From: Deltaproteobacteria bacterium
GTDB lineage: Bacteria > Desulfobacterota > BSN033 > UBA1163
Assembly: GCA_016875195.1 (NCBI GenBank)
Contig: VGRY01000018.1
Location: forward strand, 1 to 61,031
Reading direction: 5' to 3'
DNA length: 61,031 bases
In this document: positions 17,513-26,313 of the stretch, piece after piece
Layout: each line of letters begins with the position of its first letter
Position numbering within the stretch: position 1 is the first letter of the stretch
The notes under the pieces: model-generated
The model's input: the letters and a program-made list of their open reading frames with translations, nothing else
Told to the model about the DNA's origin: nothing
Database searches by the model: none
Position numbers and translations under genes: made by a program

Positions 17513-17639
17513 AATCGATCCTCCTTAGGTCATAAATATTTTAAGTTTAATTTAAAAAATAGAAAAAAACAACTCCATGAACCGCCTGGCGCTTTATTTA
17601 GTTTTAACTTTCTCTAAAATATGGTAGATTATTGAAGAA

Positions 17640-17873
17640 ATGAGGAATTGTGACTCCGATTGGAAAAGACGTCAGATGGATTGCAATCAGGACAAAAGAG
17701 TGAATGGCCATTGGATTAAGACTGGAGGTCTACTGATAGACCTCACGAGTATGGAGAGAGGTCTTCTAGAGAAGAAGAGATATCAACAGGAGGTCTGGGA
17801 GTATATTGAGTATCGGGAGAGCCTCGTCAAATGGCCTCAACTGAACGAACGGATAAGAGGAGGTGTACAGTGA
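17640..17873 (+). CDS. Small protein of unknown function, coupled to a 4Fe-4S protein
   Basis: A 77-residue frame (65 residues if ATG 17676 is used). Its stop overlaps the GTG start of the next gene (GTGA at 17870-17873), a coupling that supports real translation. The C-terminal half is charged and helix-like (ERGLLEKKRYQQEVWEYIEY). The ribosome site before ATG 17640 is weak (GAAGAA). The family is not recognised, and the frame could be a leader whose translation only opens the downstream site. Confidence 0.4.
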   Translation: MRNCDSDWKRRQMDCNQDKRVNGHWIKTGGLLIDLTSMERGLLEKKRYQQEVWEYIEYRESLVKWPQLNERIRGGVQ

Positions 17874-18640
17874 AAGGAAAAATTAAGGAATTTGCTATGG
17901 GTATTGGAATAGATGATGTTGGAATAGCCTCGGTAAAGGACTACAAAAGCCCTAAATCTCCGAATCTGGAGTCCATCTTTCCAGGGGCGAAATCGCTCGT
18001 CGTTCTCGCCTACAAGGCTCTCTCAAATTGTGAGAGCAGCAATATGCAGATCGCAATGGGGGGCCGGCTCGACGAGTTAGAATTCACCCGCTCCTCCAAC
18101 TACAGGATGGCGCGTTTTTTAGAGAAAGAATTAAAGGCAAAAGCCATGACCGTGCCACCTTCCTATCCTCTCTATATGAGCTATGAAACCAAGGGCACGA
18201 TTGGCGACATCTCATTGCGCCATGCCGCCGTTGCCGCTGGCCTGGGAAATTTTGGGAGACACAATCTCGTCATTCATCCCAAGTTGGGATCGAGAGCGCT
18301 TTTTACTGCAATGGTGACCGACCTCGATTTACCTTCAGATCCACCTGTCACTGAAAAACTCTGCACCGATTGCAATATCTGTGTTGAGAGTTGCCCTGCA
18401 GGTGCGCTTAACGAAGAAGGCAAAACCGATGATATGAAATGCCTTAAAAATAGCCAGCCCTATGGCATCGGAACCGCCATCCGTTTCTGGTCTAAATTTG
18501 CTGAAAGCACAACCGAAGATCAGAAAAAGATGGTTAAGGATGTCAACTTCTGGCGTCTCTATCAGGCGAGCTTCATCGGATTTCAGTACTTCTGTTTCAA
18601 CTGTTTTAAATCCTGCCCTGTCGGTCAAAATGGAAAATAA
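17870..18640 (+). CDS. 4Fe-4S ferredoxin-type protein, QueG-like
   Basis: A 256-residue protein from the GTG at 17870, which has GAGGAGGT six bases upstream; the frame extends to 17831 but without a ribosome site. The C-terminal part has a 4Fe-4S cluster motif, CTDCNICVESCPAG, and a later CFNCFKSCPVG that can complete a second cluster. The N-terminal 150 residues resemble the reductase part of epoxyqueuosine reductase-like and reductive-dehalogenase-related iron-sulfur proteins (RHAAVAAGLGNFGRHNL). It lacks the length of true QueG. No signal peptide is visible, so it is likely cytosolic. A DUF6599-like gene follows eight bases later and probably shares the transcript. Confidence 0.75.
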   Translation: MKGKIKEFAMGIGIDDVGIASVKDYKSPKSPNLESIFPGAKSLVVLAYKALSNCESSNMQIAMGGRLDELEFTRSSNYRMARFLEKELKAKAMTVPPSYPLYMSYETKGTIGDISLRHAAVAAGLGNFGRHNLVIHPKLGSRALFTAMVTDLDLPSDPPVTEKLCTDCNICVESCPAGALNEEGKTDDMKCLKNSQPYGIGTAIRFWSKFAESTTEDQKKMVKDVNFWRLYQASFIGFQYFCFNCFKSCPVGQNGK

Positions 18641-18648
18641 CGGCTAAA

Positions 18649-19575
18649 ATGAAAGTTTTCCTGTACTCACTTCTTGCGATTTGGGTGGTGTTGGTCACAA
18701 CCGAATGCCCTACCCTATCCGCAGAGAAGGAAGGAAGGCAGGTGACAATGAAGAGACTGCTTCCCCAGAAAGTTGAAGATTATATAGCAGATGGAAAAGA
18801 TGAGTTTTATGATCGCAACTCGTCCTTCCGTTATATGAATGGTGCGGCAGAACTGTATCGTTCCTATGCCTTCAAACTTCTGGTGGTTCGGAAATATGTC
18901 AAAACGAACCAACCTCCCATCCTGGTAGAGTTTTTTGATATGGATTCTCCGGCGGAGGCCTTTGGAATTTTCTCTTATGAAACAGGAGAGGAAGATGTCA
19001 AAATCGGTCAGGGGTCCGATTACGGAGGTGGGCTGCTCCGTTTCTGGAAAGGAAAATACTTTGCCAATGTCTTTGCAGAAAGAGAAACCCCCACCACCAA
19101 AAAAGATATCCTGGTTATCGGCGAAGCTATAGCAAGAAATATTAATCAGGGTGGCTTGAAACCAAAACTCATCCAATTCTTGCCCGAAGAAGACCTTTCG
19201 GAAAGAACCCTCCGCTATTTTCATCTTCATCTGGTGTTAAATCACCACTACTTCCTTTCCCATCAGAACATTCTTCGTTTGGGGAATCGGACAAACGGGA
19301 TTCTGGCAACCTATCTTCCACAACAGACAAAAGAAAAAATCTTTCTCCTTTTAGTTCAATATTCCACTAAGAACCTGGCCGAAAGCGCTTTCCAAAGTTT
19401 TGTGAAAGCTTATATGCCTGAATCATCGGCTTCGAGAACGATCAAGACAGAGAACGGGAAATGGACCTCCGCTAAAATCCACCAGCAGTATATTCTGGTG
19501 GTTTTCGACGCTTCCACTGTCGAAAAAGCAGAGCAATTGATTCAGATGGTCGTGAAGAAATTGTCTGTAAAATAG
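18649..19575 (+). CDS. Exported DUF6599-like protein
   Basis: A 308-residue protein with an N-terminal hydrophobic signal of about 25 residues (VFLYSLLAIWVVLVTT). The mature part begins with LLPQKVEDYIADGK and contains FRYMNGAAELYRSYAF and FFDMDSPAEAFGIFSYE, features I associate from memory with DUF6599. The biochemical role is unknown. In related genomes such proteins occur near DUF362 and ferredoxin-type proteins, as here. The start ATG 18649 has no clear ribosome site but lies eight bases after the previous stop, so coupling is likely. Confidence 0.6.
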   Translation: MKVFLYSLLAIWVVLVTTECPTLSAEKEGRQVTMKRLLPQKVEDYIADGKDEFYDRNSSFRYMNGAAELYRSYAFKLLVVRKYVKTNQPPILVEFFDMDSPAEAFGIFSYETGEEDVKIGQGSDYGGGLLRFWKGKYFANVFAERETPTTKKDILVIGEAIARNINQGGLKPKLIQFLPEEDLSERTLRYFHLHLVLNHHYFLSHQNILRLGNRTNGILATYLPQQTKEKIFLLLVQYSTKNLAESAFQSFVKAYMPESSASRTIKTENGKWTSAKIHQQYILVVFDASTVEKAEQLIQMVVKKLSVK

Positions 19576-19589
19576 AGTTGCGTCTAATG

Positions 19590-19690
19590 GCAACGGAGAC
19601 GATGCCCGTATCGTCTATAAATGGTTACGTCCGTCGTTTTCAGCTCTTATAACATTACCGTAATTCCAAATTCTTTAACATTACCGAAAG
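19590..19690. repeat. Intergenic repeat unit with hairpin
   Basis: GACGAT-gcccgt-ATCGTC forms a small hairpin near 19599-19616, followed by TAAATGGTTACG. The block resembles one arm of the large inverted repeat at 52319-52440. A further short direct repeat, AACATTACCG, occurs twice before 19690. Confidence 0.4.
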
Positions 19691-19699
19691 GGAAAGACA

Positions 19700-20590
19700 A
19701 TGAAGAATAACCGAACTATTACAAGGCGTGACTTCTTAAGGGACACAGTTTATTCCGCTCTTGGAGCCACACTCGGTTCAACCCTCGGTAAGGAGGTCCG
19801 AGCCGAAGAGAAAGTCAAAGTCGTCCTTATCCGTGACGAGAATGTGATCGATTCGCAGGGAAATATCAGTCCCCAGATCATCCAGAAGATGCTCGACGAA
19901 GGAGTCTGTGAATTCCTCGGAGAAAAAGACCCCATTCAGGCCTGGAAGAAATTGATTAAGCCCACGGATATGATAGGCATCAAAAGCAACGTCTGGTTCC
20001 ATCTACCCACTCCCGAAGGACTGGAAGCAGCCATTGTGAAGCGTGTGATGGATGCCGGAGTTCCCAAAAAGAATATTGGGATTGATGATCGGGGGGTCTT
20101 GAACAATCCAATTTTTAAGTCTTCAACCGCTCTAATTAATGTCCGTCCATTACGTACCCATCATTGGTCAGGAATCGGCGGGTGTATCAAAAATTATGTC
20201 ATGTTTGTTTCAACCCCCTGGCTTTACCACGGAGAGGCATGCTCTCCTCTTGCTTCAATTTGGAACAAGCCGATTGTCAGAGGTAAAACACGGCTTAATA
20301 TCCTCAGTTTAATCCGAACCCAATTCTACAACCGGGGGGCCCACCACTTCGACAGACGGTTCGTCTCTGAATACAAAGGGCTTCTTATCGGAAACGATCC
20401 TGTGGCGCTCGATGCCGTGGGCGCCCGCCTGCTTCAACTTCAACGGATCGCCCATTTTGGAGAGGACAGGCCCCTCGATACAACTCCAAAACACATCTTC
20501 GCAGCGGACGAAAAATATAAACTCGGGGTGAGCGACCTTCGCCGCATCGAGATAGTCAAACTGGGTTGGACCGAAGGGACATTGATTTAA
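19700..20590 (+). CDS. Tat-exported DUF362 protein
   Basis: A 296-residue protein with a twin-arginine signal (TRRDFLRD at residues 8-15, then an Ala/Gly-rich hydrophobic stretch to about residue 34). The mature part matches DUF362: GIKSNVW, then NVRPLRTHHWSGIGGCIKNY, and near the end GNDPVALDAVGARLL. DUF362 proteins are often iron-sulfur-linked, but this one lacks a C-terminal ferredoxin motif. The Tat signal implies folding, perhaps with a cofactor, before export. GAAAGGG gives the ribosome site. It follows the DUF6599-like gene on the same strand after a 124-base gap. Confidence 0.8.
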   Translation: MKNNRTITRRDFLRDTVYSALGATLGSTLGKEVRAEEKVKVVLIRDENVIDSQGNISPQIIQKMLDEGVCEFLGEKDPIQAWKKLIKPTDMIGIKSNVWFHLPTPEGLEAAIVKRVMDAGVPKKNIGIDDRGVLNNPIFKSSTALINVRPLRTHHWSGIGGCIKNYVMFVSTPWLYHGEACSPLASIWNKPIVRGKTRLNILSLIRTQFYNRGAHHFDRRFVSEYKGLLIGNDPVALDAVGARLLQLQRIAHFGEDRPLDTTPKHIFAADEKYKLGVSDLRRIEIVKLGWTEGTLI

Positions 20591-20701
20591 GAAAAGCATT
20601 TTTGCTAATGAATTCTAAATATGTTTGTTTTTAGCTCATAGAGGAATGCACCGCTTTAATTAAAAAACCGAAAATGTTATGATAAGAAAGAGGATCATTG
20701 C

Positions 20702-20989
20702 TTGGCTATAATTCATAAGATCCGGGAAAAAGTAGAAGAACAAAACTTTGAATTCACTATTCCCCACTTTTTTGAAGAAATGGCTAACGATAATCTTGCT
20801 TTCGCCGATGTTTAAATGGCAATTGCTAAGGGACAAATAACTCGCAAATTCACCCGAGATCCAAGAGGAACCCGCTATGAAGTAGTCGGACCTGCAAGAG
20901 ATGGGCGAATAATTGGTGTTATATGTAGAATCAAGAGCACGGGGAAACTATTATTTATCACTACCTACGCCTTGGAGGAAGAAAAATGA
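20702..20989 (+). pseudogene. DUF4258-like toxin gene interrupted by an in-frame TAA
   Basis: From TTG 20702 the frame reads KIREKVEEQNFEFTIPHF, stops at TAA 20813-20815, and continues at once from ATG 20816 in the same frame with KGQITRKFTRDPRGTRYEVV to TGA 20987-20989. Joined, the 95 codons resemble DUF4258 proteins, which are commonly paired with YgiT-type zinc-finger antitoxins as toxin-antitoxin modules. The stop overlaps the antitoxin start (ATGA). One base change, for example from GAA to TAA, would explain the break; TAA-ATG adjacency could also allow re-initiation. Confidence 0.65.
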
Positions 20990-21264
20990 TGAAAAAAAAG
21001 ATAAATTATAACTATGGAGAATGTGAGATTTGCAATACCCAGATGAAGGAGGAATCTATTAAGCAAGACTTCTGGATTCGGGGTAAGCTTATCGTTGTGG
21101 AGGATGTCCCCGCAGGAGTATGTCCTAAATGTGGTGAGAAGGTGGTTAAAGCAGATGTGGGACAATCCATTTTTAGGTTAATAGAAAGTTCCGAGCGGAT
21201 TGCAAAAGCTCCGAAAATTTCTGTCCCCAAGATTAAATTCGTTGTAGAGGAAGCAAGAATATAG
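20986..21264 (+). CDS. YgiT-type zinc-finger antitoxin-like protein
   Basis: A 92-residue protein. Two CxxC pairs, CEIC near residue 11 and CPKCGEKV near 47, form a zinc finger typical of YgiT/MqsA-type N-terminal domains. The C-terminal part (KAPKISVPKIKFVVEEA) is short, with no full helix-turn-helix, so DNA binding is uncertain. The gene overlaps the stop of the DUF4258-like frame by four bases, as is usual for this module. With a broken toxin the pair is probably decaying, or the antitoxin is retained alone. Confidence 0.7.
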   Translation: MMKKKINYNYGECEICNTQMKEESIKQDFWIRGKLIVVEDVPAGVCPKCGEKVVKADVGQSIFRLIESSERIAKAPKISVPKIKFVVEEARI

Positions 21265-21690
21265 GTAACTCATTCTTTATCATCACATTGTATAGCTTTT
21301 ACCTCACTAAAATTTTTCCCACAATAAAACCTCCTTTTTAAATTTACTGTAGTGAAACCTAAAACTTATTGTTATCAAATAGTAGTGCCCCCACTTTTGC
21401 TTTTAAAAGGGGACTTCTACAAAAGCAGATAAATACTCCACTAAAAGGTCGTCTTTCCGGCGAAGGCCGGAATCCAGTAATTTCAAGACCTTCTGGATGT
21501 CCAGATTTAATCGGGGCATGACACAAAAAGTGCATTTATAAACAGACTCTAATTAAACCCTAATCTTTTCAAACTGTTCCCCTCTGCCTCTCTTTTTTCT
21601 GGAACCAAATCCATCCCCCTGTTGTCTTTAAGAATAAAACTGCCCCCAATCAATGAGGGCGCTACAATCCAAACGCAGGAGGTTTCCAAC
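21265..21690. other. Intergenic region with one palindrome, no gene
   Basis: The only clear structure is TTCCGGC-gaag-GCCGGAA at 21455-21472, part of a dispersed repeat unit (CCGGAATCCAG) common in environmental genomes. The frame of the next gene is open from 21622, but its signal peptide and ribosome site place the start at 21691. Confidence 0.5.
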
Positions 21691-23139
21691 ATGAAAAAGT
21701 TAATTATTGTCATCACTCTCATCACTTTCATCTTTTCTATCCAGATAGGGTATGCCCTGAACCGCACAGGGATTCAGGGTTCCACATCACCACTCACCAG
21801 CACCTTGAAAGATCAGCAGGATGTGGCGATCACCATCTACAATTCGAATATCGGACTGGTCAAGGACACACGGCTCATCGAATTGAAGCCGGGAATCCAT
21901 GAACTGAAATTTATGGATGTGGCAGGAAAGATTGACCCCACCACGGTCCACATCAAATCCCTGATCAATGGATCGAGCCTCGATGTCCTTGAACAGAATT
22001 ATGAGTATGATCTCCTCAGTCCGCAGAAACTTCTTGAGAAGTACGTGGGGCAGAAGGTTCAGCTCGGGATATATAATAACGAGACGAAAAAAGAAGAGTT
22101 CATCGAGGCAACCCTTCTTTCCACCCAGGGTGGCAATATCTTTCAAATCGGCGATAAGATCCATATCGGCCATTATGGTAGGGTTCTTCTTTCAAAGATC
22201 CCTGAAAACCTCATCCCTCAACCTACGCTCATCTGGATGCTTGAAAATAGGCTTTCAAGACCCCAGAAAGTGGAGGCATCTTACCTTACCTCTGGAATCA
22301 ACTGGAAGGCTGATTATGTGGCTGTATTGAATAAACTGGATACAATGACGGACATGACTGGCTGGGTCACGATTGACAACCGGAGCGGAGCGACTTACCA
22401 GAATGCCTTGCTCAAACTGGTAGCGGGCGATATCCATAGAGTGCAGGGAGATATGAGAATGGATTATGCCAGGCCCATGGCTGCGGCAAAAGAGGCTTCC
22501 AGTCAACAGTTCAAAGAAGAGTCCTTTTTTGAATACCATCTCTATACCCTGGACCGCAGGACAACCATCAAAGATAATCAGACCAAGCAGATGTCCCTGC
22601 TTGATGCCAATCAGGTCCCAGTTAAAAAACTATTCCTCTTCTCGGGTCAACCACACTACTATTACTCCCGATATGATCAAAGGACGAACAAGCAGAAAGT
22701 CGGTGTCTTCCTCGAATTGGAAAACACAAAAAAGAATAACCTCGGGATACCTCTCCCAAAAGGAACGGTCAGGGTTTACAAAGAAGACAAGGATGGGAGC
22801 CTCCAGTTTGTGGGCGAGGACCGGATCGATCATACGCCAAAGGACGAAAAGTTCAAGATTAAGATCGGAGAGGCTTTTGATGTGGTGGGAGAAAGGGTCC
22901 AGACAGAATATAAACACCTGGGCTGGAATCTTTATGAGGTGGCTTTTGAAGTCAGCTTAAGGAATCACAAAAAAGAGGATATCAAGGTCTTAGTGGAAGA
23001 ACCGATTCCCGGCGACTGGGAGATGCTCTCAAACACCCACTCTTATGAAAAGCTGAGTGCCCACCAGATCCGTTTCAATGTGCCCGTAGATAAAGACAAA
23101 GAAGTGAAAGTGAAGTATAGGATCAGGTTCAAGTATTAA
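21691..23139 (+). CDS. Exported DUF4139 domain protein
   Basis: A 482-residue protein starting at ATG 21691, preceded by AGGAGGTTTC. It has a Sec signal of about 22 residues. The mature protein matches DUF4139 proteins: N-terminal VAITIYNSNIGLVKDTR, middle SYLTSGINWKADYVAVLN, and C-terminal beta-rich SLRNHKKEDIKVLVEEPIPGDW. These are beta-sandwich, cell-surface or periplasmic proteins of unknown activity. No partner genes are close: a terminator follows at 23155-23205. The gene stands alone between repeats. Confidence 0.78.
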   Translation: MKKLIIVITLITFIFSIQIGYALNRTGIQGSTSPLTSTLKDQQDVAITIYNSNIGLVKDTRLIELKPGIHELKFMDVAGKIDPTTVHIKSLINGSSLDVLEQNYEYDLLSPQKLLEKYVGQKVQLGIYNNETKKEEFIEATLLSTQGGNIFQIGDKIHIGHYGRVLLSKIPENLIPQPTLIWMLENRLSRPQKVEASYLTSGINWKADYVAVLNKLDTMTDMTGWVTIDNRSGATYQNALLKLVAGDIHRVQGDMRMDYARPMAAAKEASSQQFKEESFFEYHLYTLDRRTTIKDNQTKQMSLLDANQVPVKKLFLFSGQPHYYYSRYDQRTNKQKVGVFLELENTKKNNLGIPLPKGTVRVYKEDKDGSLQFVGEDRIDHTPKDEKFKIKIGEAFDVVGERVQTEYKHLGWNLYEVAFEVSLRNHKKEDIKVLVEEPIPGDWEMLSNTHSYEKLSAHQIRFNVPVDKDKEVKVKYRIRFKY

Positions 23140-23154
23140 GAGTTTTGAGCTCGG

Positions 23155-23205
23155 GGTTCGGAGTTCGGAGTGGCTCGTCCAAACCTCTGAACTCCGAACC
23201 TTTTA
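23155..23205 (+). terminator. Long-stem terminator after the DUF4139 gene
   Basis: The arm at 23155-23170 (GGTTCGGAGTTCGGAG) pairs over 16 positions, with one G-U, with 23185-23200 (CTCTGAACTCCGAACC). A T-run follows at 23201-23204. Confidence 0.6.
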
Positions 23206-23462
23206 CAAAAAGATTGGAATTTAACTGTCCTGACCAACATTTTAATTGATGGACAGTGTTAAGATAACCCTTGTTTCAGGTTGCACCTACTCTGCAGCCA
23301 AGGGTTGCCTTATGAATTGCGTATTACTGGCGGAAATGCGCATCCAGATTCAAGAAATGATATCTATGGCGTAACTTCTTCAATGATCCGGAAACAACCG
23401 GAGATATAGAAGCAATTTATCATAGAAGTAGAAAATTGGCCTTTTTTGGAAAAAACCTCTCA
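23206..23462. other. Intergenic region, no gene seen
   Basis: Convergent intergenic DNA between the DUF4139 terminator and the end of the NTF2-like gene. A short open stretch near 23310-23408 (containing RITGGNAHPDSRND) lacks a start and is not called. Confidence 0.4.
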
Positions 23463-23984
23463 TCATCCCTTCTTCCATTCCTTTAGCAACTTTACCGCAC
23501 GTTCCCCATTTCCTCGATTGTAAATAAATCGTCCTTCACTTGTAAACAACCTTGTCCGGTCAGCAGGATAATTTTCAGTAACCCAAGGCAGAAAACCCTG
23601 CAAGGCTTCTATTATCTTTTTTATTGCGCTCTCATCCGCTTTTGCTGAGAATTTTTGAATCCGACCTCCACGAAATTCCAAGACACAAATAGGAAGGTCA
23701 AGCTTCTTGAAGCCAATAGCCTTAAGGCGGTCATTTTTTTCAATCAAACAGCCTTTGACAGTATCTCCATCAATCTGGAAGCGGGAAAAAGCCAATTTTG
23801 TATGAACGCCCGCATCATATTCAAAAACATTCCGAATTTGATCCTTGCCTTCTACCCGATACAACCCCACAAGTTCAAATTCAGCATCGTCATTGAAAAA
23901 TGCCATTATCTTTTCTACTGCATGCTGGTTCGCTGACACAAAAAATGCTTCCACAAGATTGAGGAGTCCTTTCGGGTCATCCAT
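23463..23984 (-). CDS. NTF2-like (SnoaL-type) protein
   Basis: A 173-residue protein. The first 115 residues look like an NTF2-like alpha+beta barrel (LVEAFFVSANQHAVEKIMAF, DDAEFELVGLYRVEGKDQIR, then VLEFRGGRIQKF). The C-terminal 55 residues are extra and charged, ending in ERAVKLLKEWKKG. CAGGAGG precedes ATG 23984. No signal peptide is visible. NTF2-like folds serve as small-molecule isomerases, cyclases or binding scaffolds; the function here is unknown. It is a single gene on the minus strand. A separate NTF2-like fragment lies at 26166-26312. Confidence 0.6.
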   Translation of the reverse strand: MDDPKGLLNLVEAFFVSANQHAVEKIMAFFNDDAEFELVGLYRVEGKDQIRNVFEYDAGVHTKLAFSRFQIDGDTVKGCLIEKNDRLKAIGFKKLDLPICVLEFRGGRIQKFSAKADESAIKKIIEALQGFLPWVTENYPADRTRLFTSEGRFIYNRGNGERAVKLLKEWKKG

Positions 23985-24249
23985 ATTTGCCTCCTGCCCG
24001 TAATTGGTCGGTGACTTCGGTTAAAATCCTTTTACAGCAAATGTGCCCCTGCCCGCACTTCATCAAGATTTCTAAATTAAAAAGTATATTCAAAGCTCGA
24101 TTACCAATTAAAATCTACACTCCTTGGAAAAACCTGTCAAATCTCACTTTCAGGAAGAAATTGAGCACAATGCTTGACAATACCTGTATGGACAATATGA
24201 ATCTCACCAACCTTACCTATCTTTACTTAAAAGTAACCTCATGTGATTA

Positions 24250-25674
24250 TCACCCTATCTTCATCCTCTCTATTCCTGCAAATACTTTGTAGTAGTTTGC
24301 CGTGGGGAAGTTCTCGGAGAGGTTGCTCAGGCCAATTAGAGAAGCAATCTTCATGAGCCGTGCTGCACGGTTCCCCGGGTCGTTTTCCAGGACCATCTCG
24401 CATAGCTCCAGGGTTGCCTGGTGGCGACCGGCCTGCTGTGCCTTCTCGGCGTGGGCCAGGATTTTGTCCGCCGATCCTGCTATCGCAAGAATTTCAGCCC
24501 CGAGCTCTTTGTGTGTCAGGGGCGAGAGGTTGATAGGATTGCCATCGAACCACCCCACATAAGCCTCATAGATGCTCCTGACACAGTAAGGGATGTAACC
24601 ATAGCGTTCCTTCAGGTAGGGAAGGCCAGCAAGATTCGACGGTAGCGCAGCCATTCTGATTGCCGCCTCCGGAGGCAAGAATTCACTTACTGCCTTGAGG
24701 GTTTGATCATGCACGTGTCGGATTGCGTCCCGGTAGTTCGTCAAAACCGTTTTGATCGTCTCCCGGCCTTCGATCGGCAACCCATGTGCGGGAAGGAGAA
24801 TGTGAGGCTCGAAGGCAAGGGCTTTGTCCTGAGCCACAGCCCAATCAAGGGCAGGTCTGTTCGAGGTGCCCCGGATCGTGTACAGGTTTGGAAAGCTTGC
24901 ATAGAAATTGTCTGCACAGCAGACGACCCCATATTCAGGAATGCCAACAATAATTTGGTCAGGTGTCTCTCCTGGCGCATGGACGAGTTCGAAGGTGATA
25001 CCGCCTAACCGGATGGTGTATTTATCCGCAAAGGTTTCAGTGGGCCAGATAAGGTCCTCCGGTTTGAGGAGTTCCCAGTTCAACGGCGACTTGTATGGCT
25101 TGGGATAGTCAAAGACCATTGAATTCCGCTCCTTCCACGGTTGGTTTATCGCGAACATAGCTCCAGCCCGCAATTGACCGCCCTTCCCCCTTGCCTCCTG
25201 AAGTTTGACCTCCTCCATGAATCGGCTGTGCGCAATGATCTTAACCCCTTCCCCGTAGCATGCCTTTGTCCCCCGGAAATGGTCCCCGTGATTATGAGTA
25301 TAAATGACATACTTTACTGGCTTGTCTGTTGCCTTTCGAAATTCGGCCATCATCTGTTGTGCGCCAGTGAGTGTCTCTGTTGTATCAACGATAACAAGCC
25401 CCTCCTTCGTCTCGATCATGATCATATTGGTAAGGGCATACCCAGTGGCAATATAGACGCCGTCCCTGAGCTTCAGTACCTGCGGTCCAGGTGCCTTTGC
25501 GATGGTCTCGTTTGCCACGTCCCGATCCTTCGAGAAAGGAAGGCTTGCCGGTGGCGTATACTCGTACGCATCAGCCGATTGTTTTAATGTCGCAGGCTGG
25601 AGGCCTGTGAGTGCGAGAGTAGAAATACCTGCCGTTCCCGCTTTCAAGAAATGCCGCCGAGAAATCTTTTTCAT
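24250..25674 (-). CDS. Tat-exported metallo-beta-lactamase-fold hydrolase, alkylsulfatase-like
   Basis: A 474-residue exported enzyme. The N-terminus is a Tat signal (SRRHFLKAG at residues 5-13). The metallo-beta-lactamase domain covers about 60-310, with the metal motif HNHGDH at residues 127-132. Residues 340-474 resemble the dimerisation region of SDS/alkyl sulfatases (IYEAYVGWFDGNP), including a helical repeat-like part (AEKAQQAGRHQATLELCE). The substrate could be a sulfate ester, lactone or similar; the sterol-carrier-like C-terminal domain of full alkyl sulfatases is absent. AAGGAGG precedes ATG 25674. The ABM-domain gene lies 14 bases upstream, so the two form an operon. Confidence 0.82.
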   Translation of the reverse strand: MKKISRRHFLKAGTAGISTLALTGLQPATLKQSADAYEYTPPASLPFSKDRDVANETIAKAPGPQVLKLRDGVYIATGYALTNMIMIETKEGLVIVDTTETLTGAQQMMAEFRKATDKPVKYVIYTHNHGDHFRGTKACYGEGVKIIAHSRFMEEVKLQEARGKGGQLRAGAMFAINQPWKERNSMVFDYPKPYKSPLNWELLKPEDLIWPTETFADKYTIRLGGITFELVHAPGETPDQIIVGIPEYGVVCCADNFYASFPNLYTIRGTSNRPALDWAVAQDKALAFEPHILLPAHGLPIEGRETIKTVLTNYRDAIRHVHDQTLKAVSEFLPPEAAIRMAALPSNLAGLPYLKERYGYIPYCVRSIYEAYVGWFDGNPINLSPLTHKELGAEILAIAGSADKILAHAEKAQQAGRHQATLELCEMVLENDPGNRAARLMKIASLIGLSNLSENFPTANYYKVFAGIERMKIG

Positions 25675-25688
25675 GATATCCTCCTTTC

Positions 25689-26015
25689 TTATATATGAGA
25701 GCCTTTTCGCTCCACCATGATTTCATAGTGCTGCGACCGCTCATCGAAATGGGAGAGCACTGCTCTCGCCTTCTCTGGGACGACTGCAATTTCATAATCC
25801 TCTCCCGCAAACTCACGAACAGCCCCCAATGAATCAAACAACATAATCGTGACAAACTCTATCTCTTCTCCCACTTCACGCCGGAGTAGCTGAATCCCCT
25901 TAAACCCGCGAATGTGCCGGTTCTCGATTCCGACGAAGATCTCCTCCTTAAGCATTGCCTCATACTTTTCTGCATTCCCACGACTTGTCCACCCATGCCA
26001 TATCCGACTGATCAT
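25689..26015 (-). CDS. Antibiotic-biosynthesis-monooxygenase (ABM) domain protein
   Basis: A 108-residue ferredoxin-like alpha+beta barrel protein of the ABM superfamily (MISRIWHGWTSRGNAEKYEAM at the start and IRGFKGIQLLRREVG in the middle). Members include small monooxygenases, haem-degrading enzymes and many of unknown role; no diagnostic catalytic residue can be assigned. GAGAGGAG lies upstream of ATG 26015. It is the first gene of a two-gene minus-strand unit with the Tat-exported hydrolase. Confidence 0.7.
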   Translation of the reverse strand: MISRIWHGWTSRGNAEKYEAMLKEEIFVGIENRHIRGFKGIQLLRREVGEEIEFVTIMLFDSLGAVREFAGEDYEIAVVPEKARAVLSHFDERSQHYEIMVERKGSHI

Positions 26016-26165
26016 CTTTCGATATTCTCCTCTCTCCCAGCTTTGGGGTCACCCATGTTGTTGGCTACGAAGGCGGAAGTGGAACACGAGCAGGCACTGA
26101 AGACGGTCGGCTGCAAGTGATTGTTTGCTCCACAACTTATCTCCACATTCGGTTACTCCAGCAGG

Positions 26166-26312
26166 TCACCCGAGTTCGCGCTGAAGGTGCGGGCCGTCAG
26201 ATCCAAACCACCCGTAGCTGTATTTTTCCTTGATCTTGCAGTCGGCATCGAAGTGGAATACATCTATGCCCTGCCAACCGAACCTCTCTCGGCCGATCAG
26301 GCCTGCATACGC
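26166..26312 (-). pseudogene. C-terminal fragment of an NTF2/SnoaL-like gene
   Basis: On the minus strand, 48 codons ending at TGA 26166-26168 read AYAGLIGRERFGWQGIDVF, then HFDADCKIKEKYSYGWFG. The WxGxDxFHFDxDxKI pattern is characteristic of SnoaL-like proteins. The reading breaks off exactly where a GCAGCCTTGGGGTCA tandem repeat begins, so the 5' part was lost there. Confidence 0.6.
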
Positions 26313-26313
26313 A

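Noticed and set aside
20591-20701. Separate gene upstream of the DUF4258-like frame
   Set aside because: A/T-rich with stops in all frames; only a leader for the toxin-antitoxin-like pair seems likely.
23987-24292. 101-codon plus-strand open frame between two minus-strand genes
   Set aside because: Composition is unlike the neighbours, there is no ribosome site, and it runs into the 3' end of the Tat-exported hydrolase gene.
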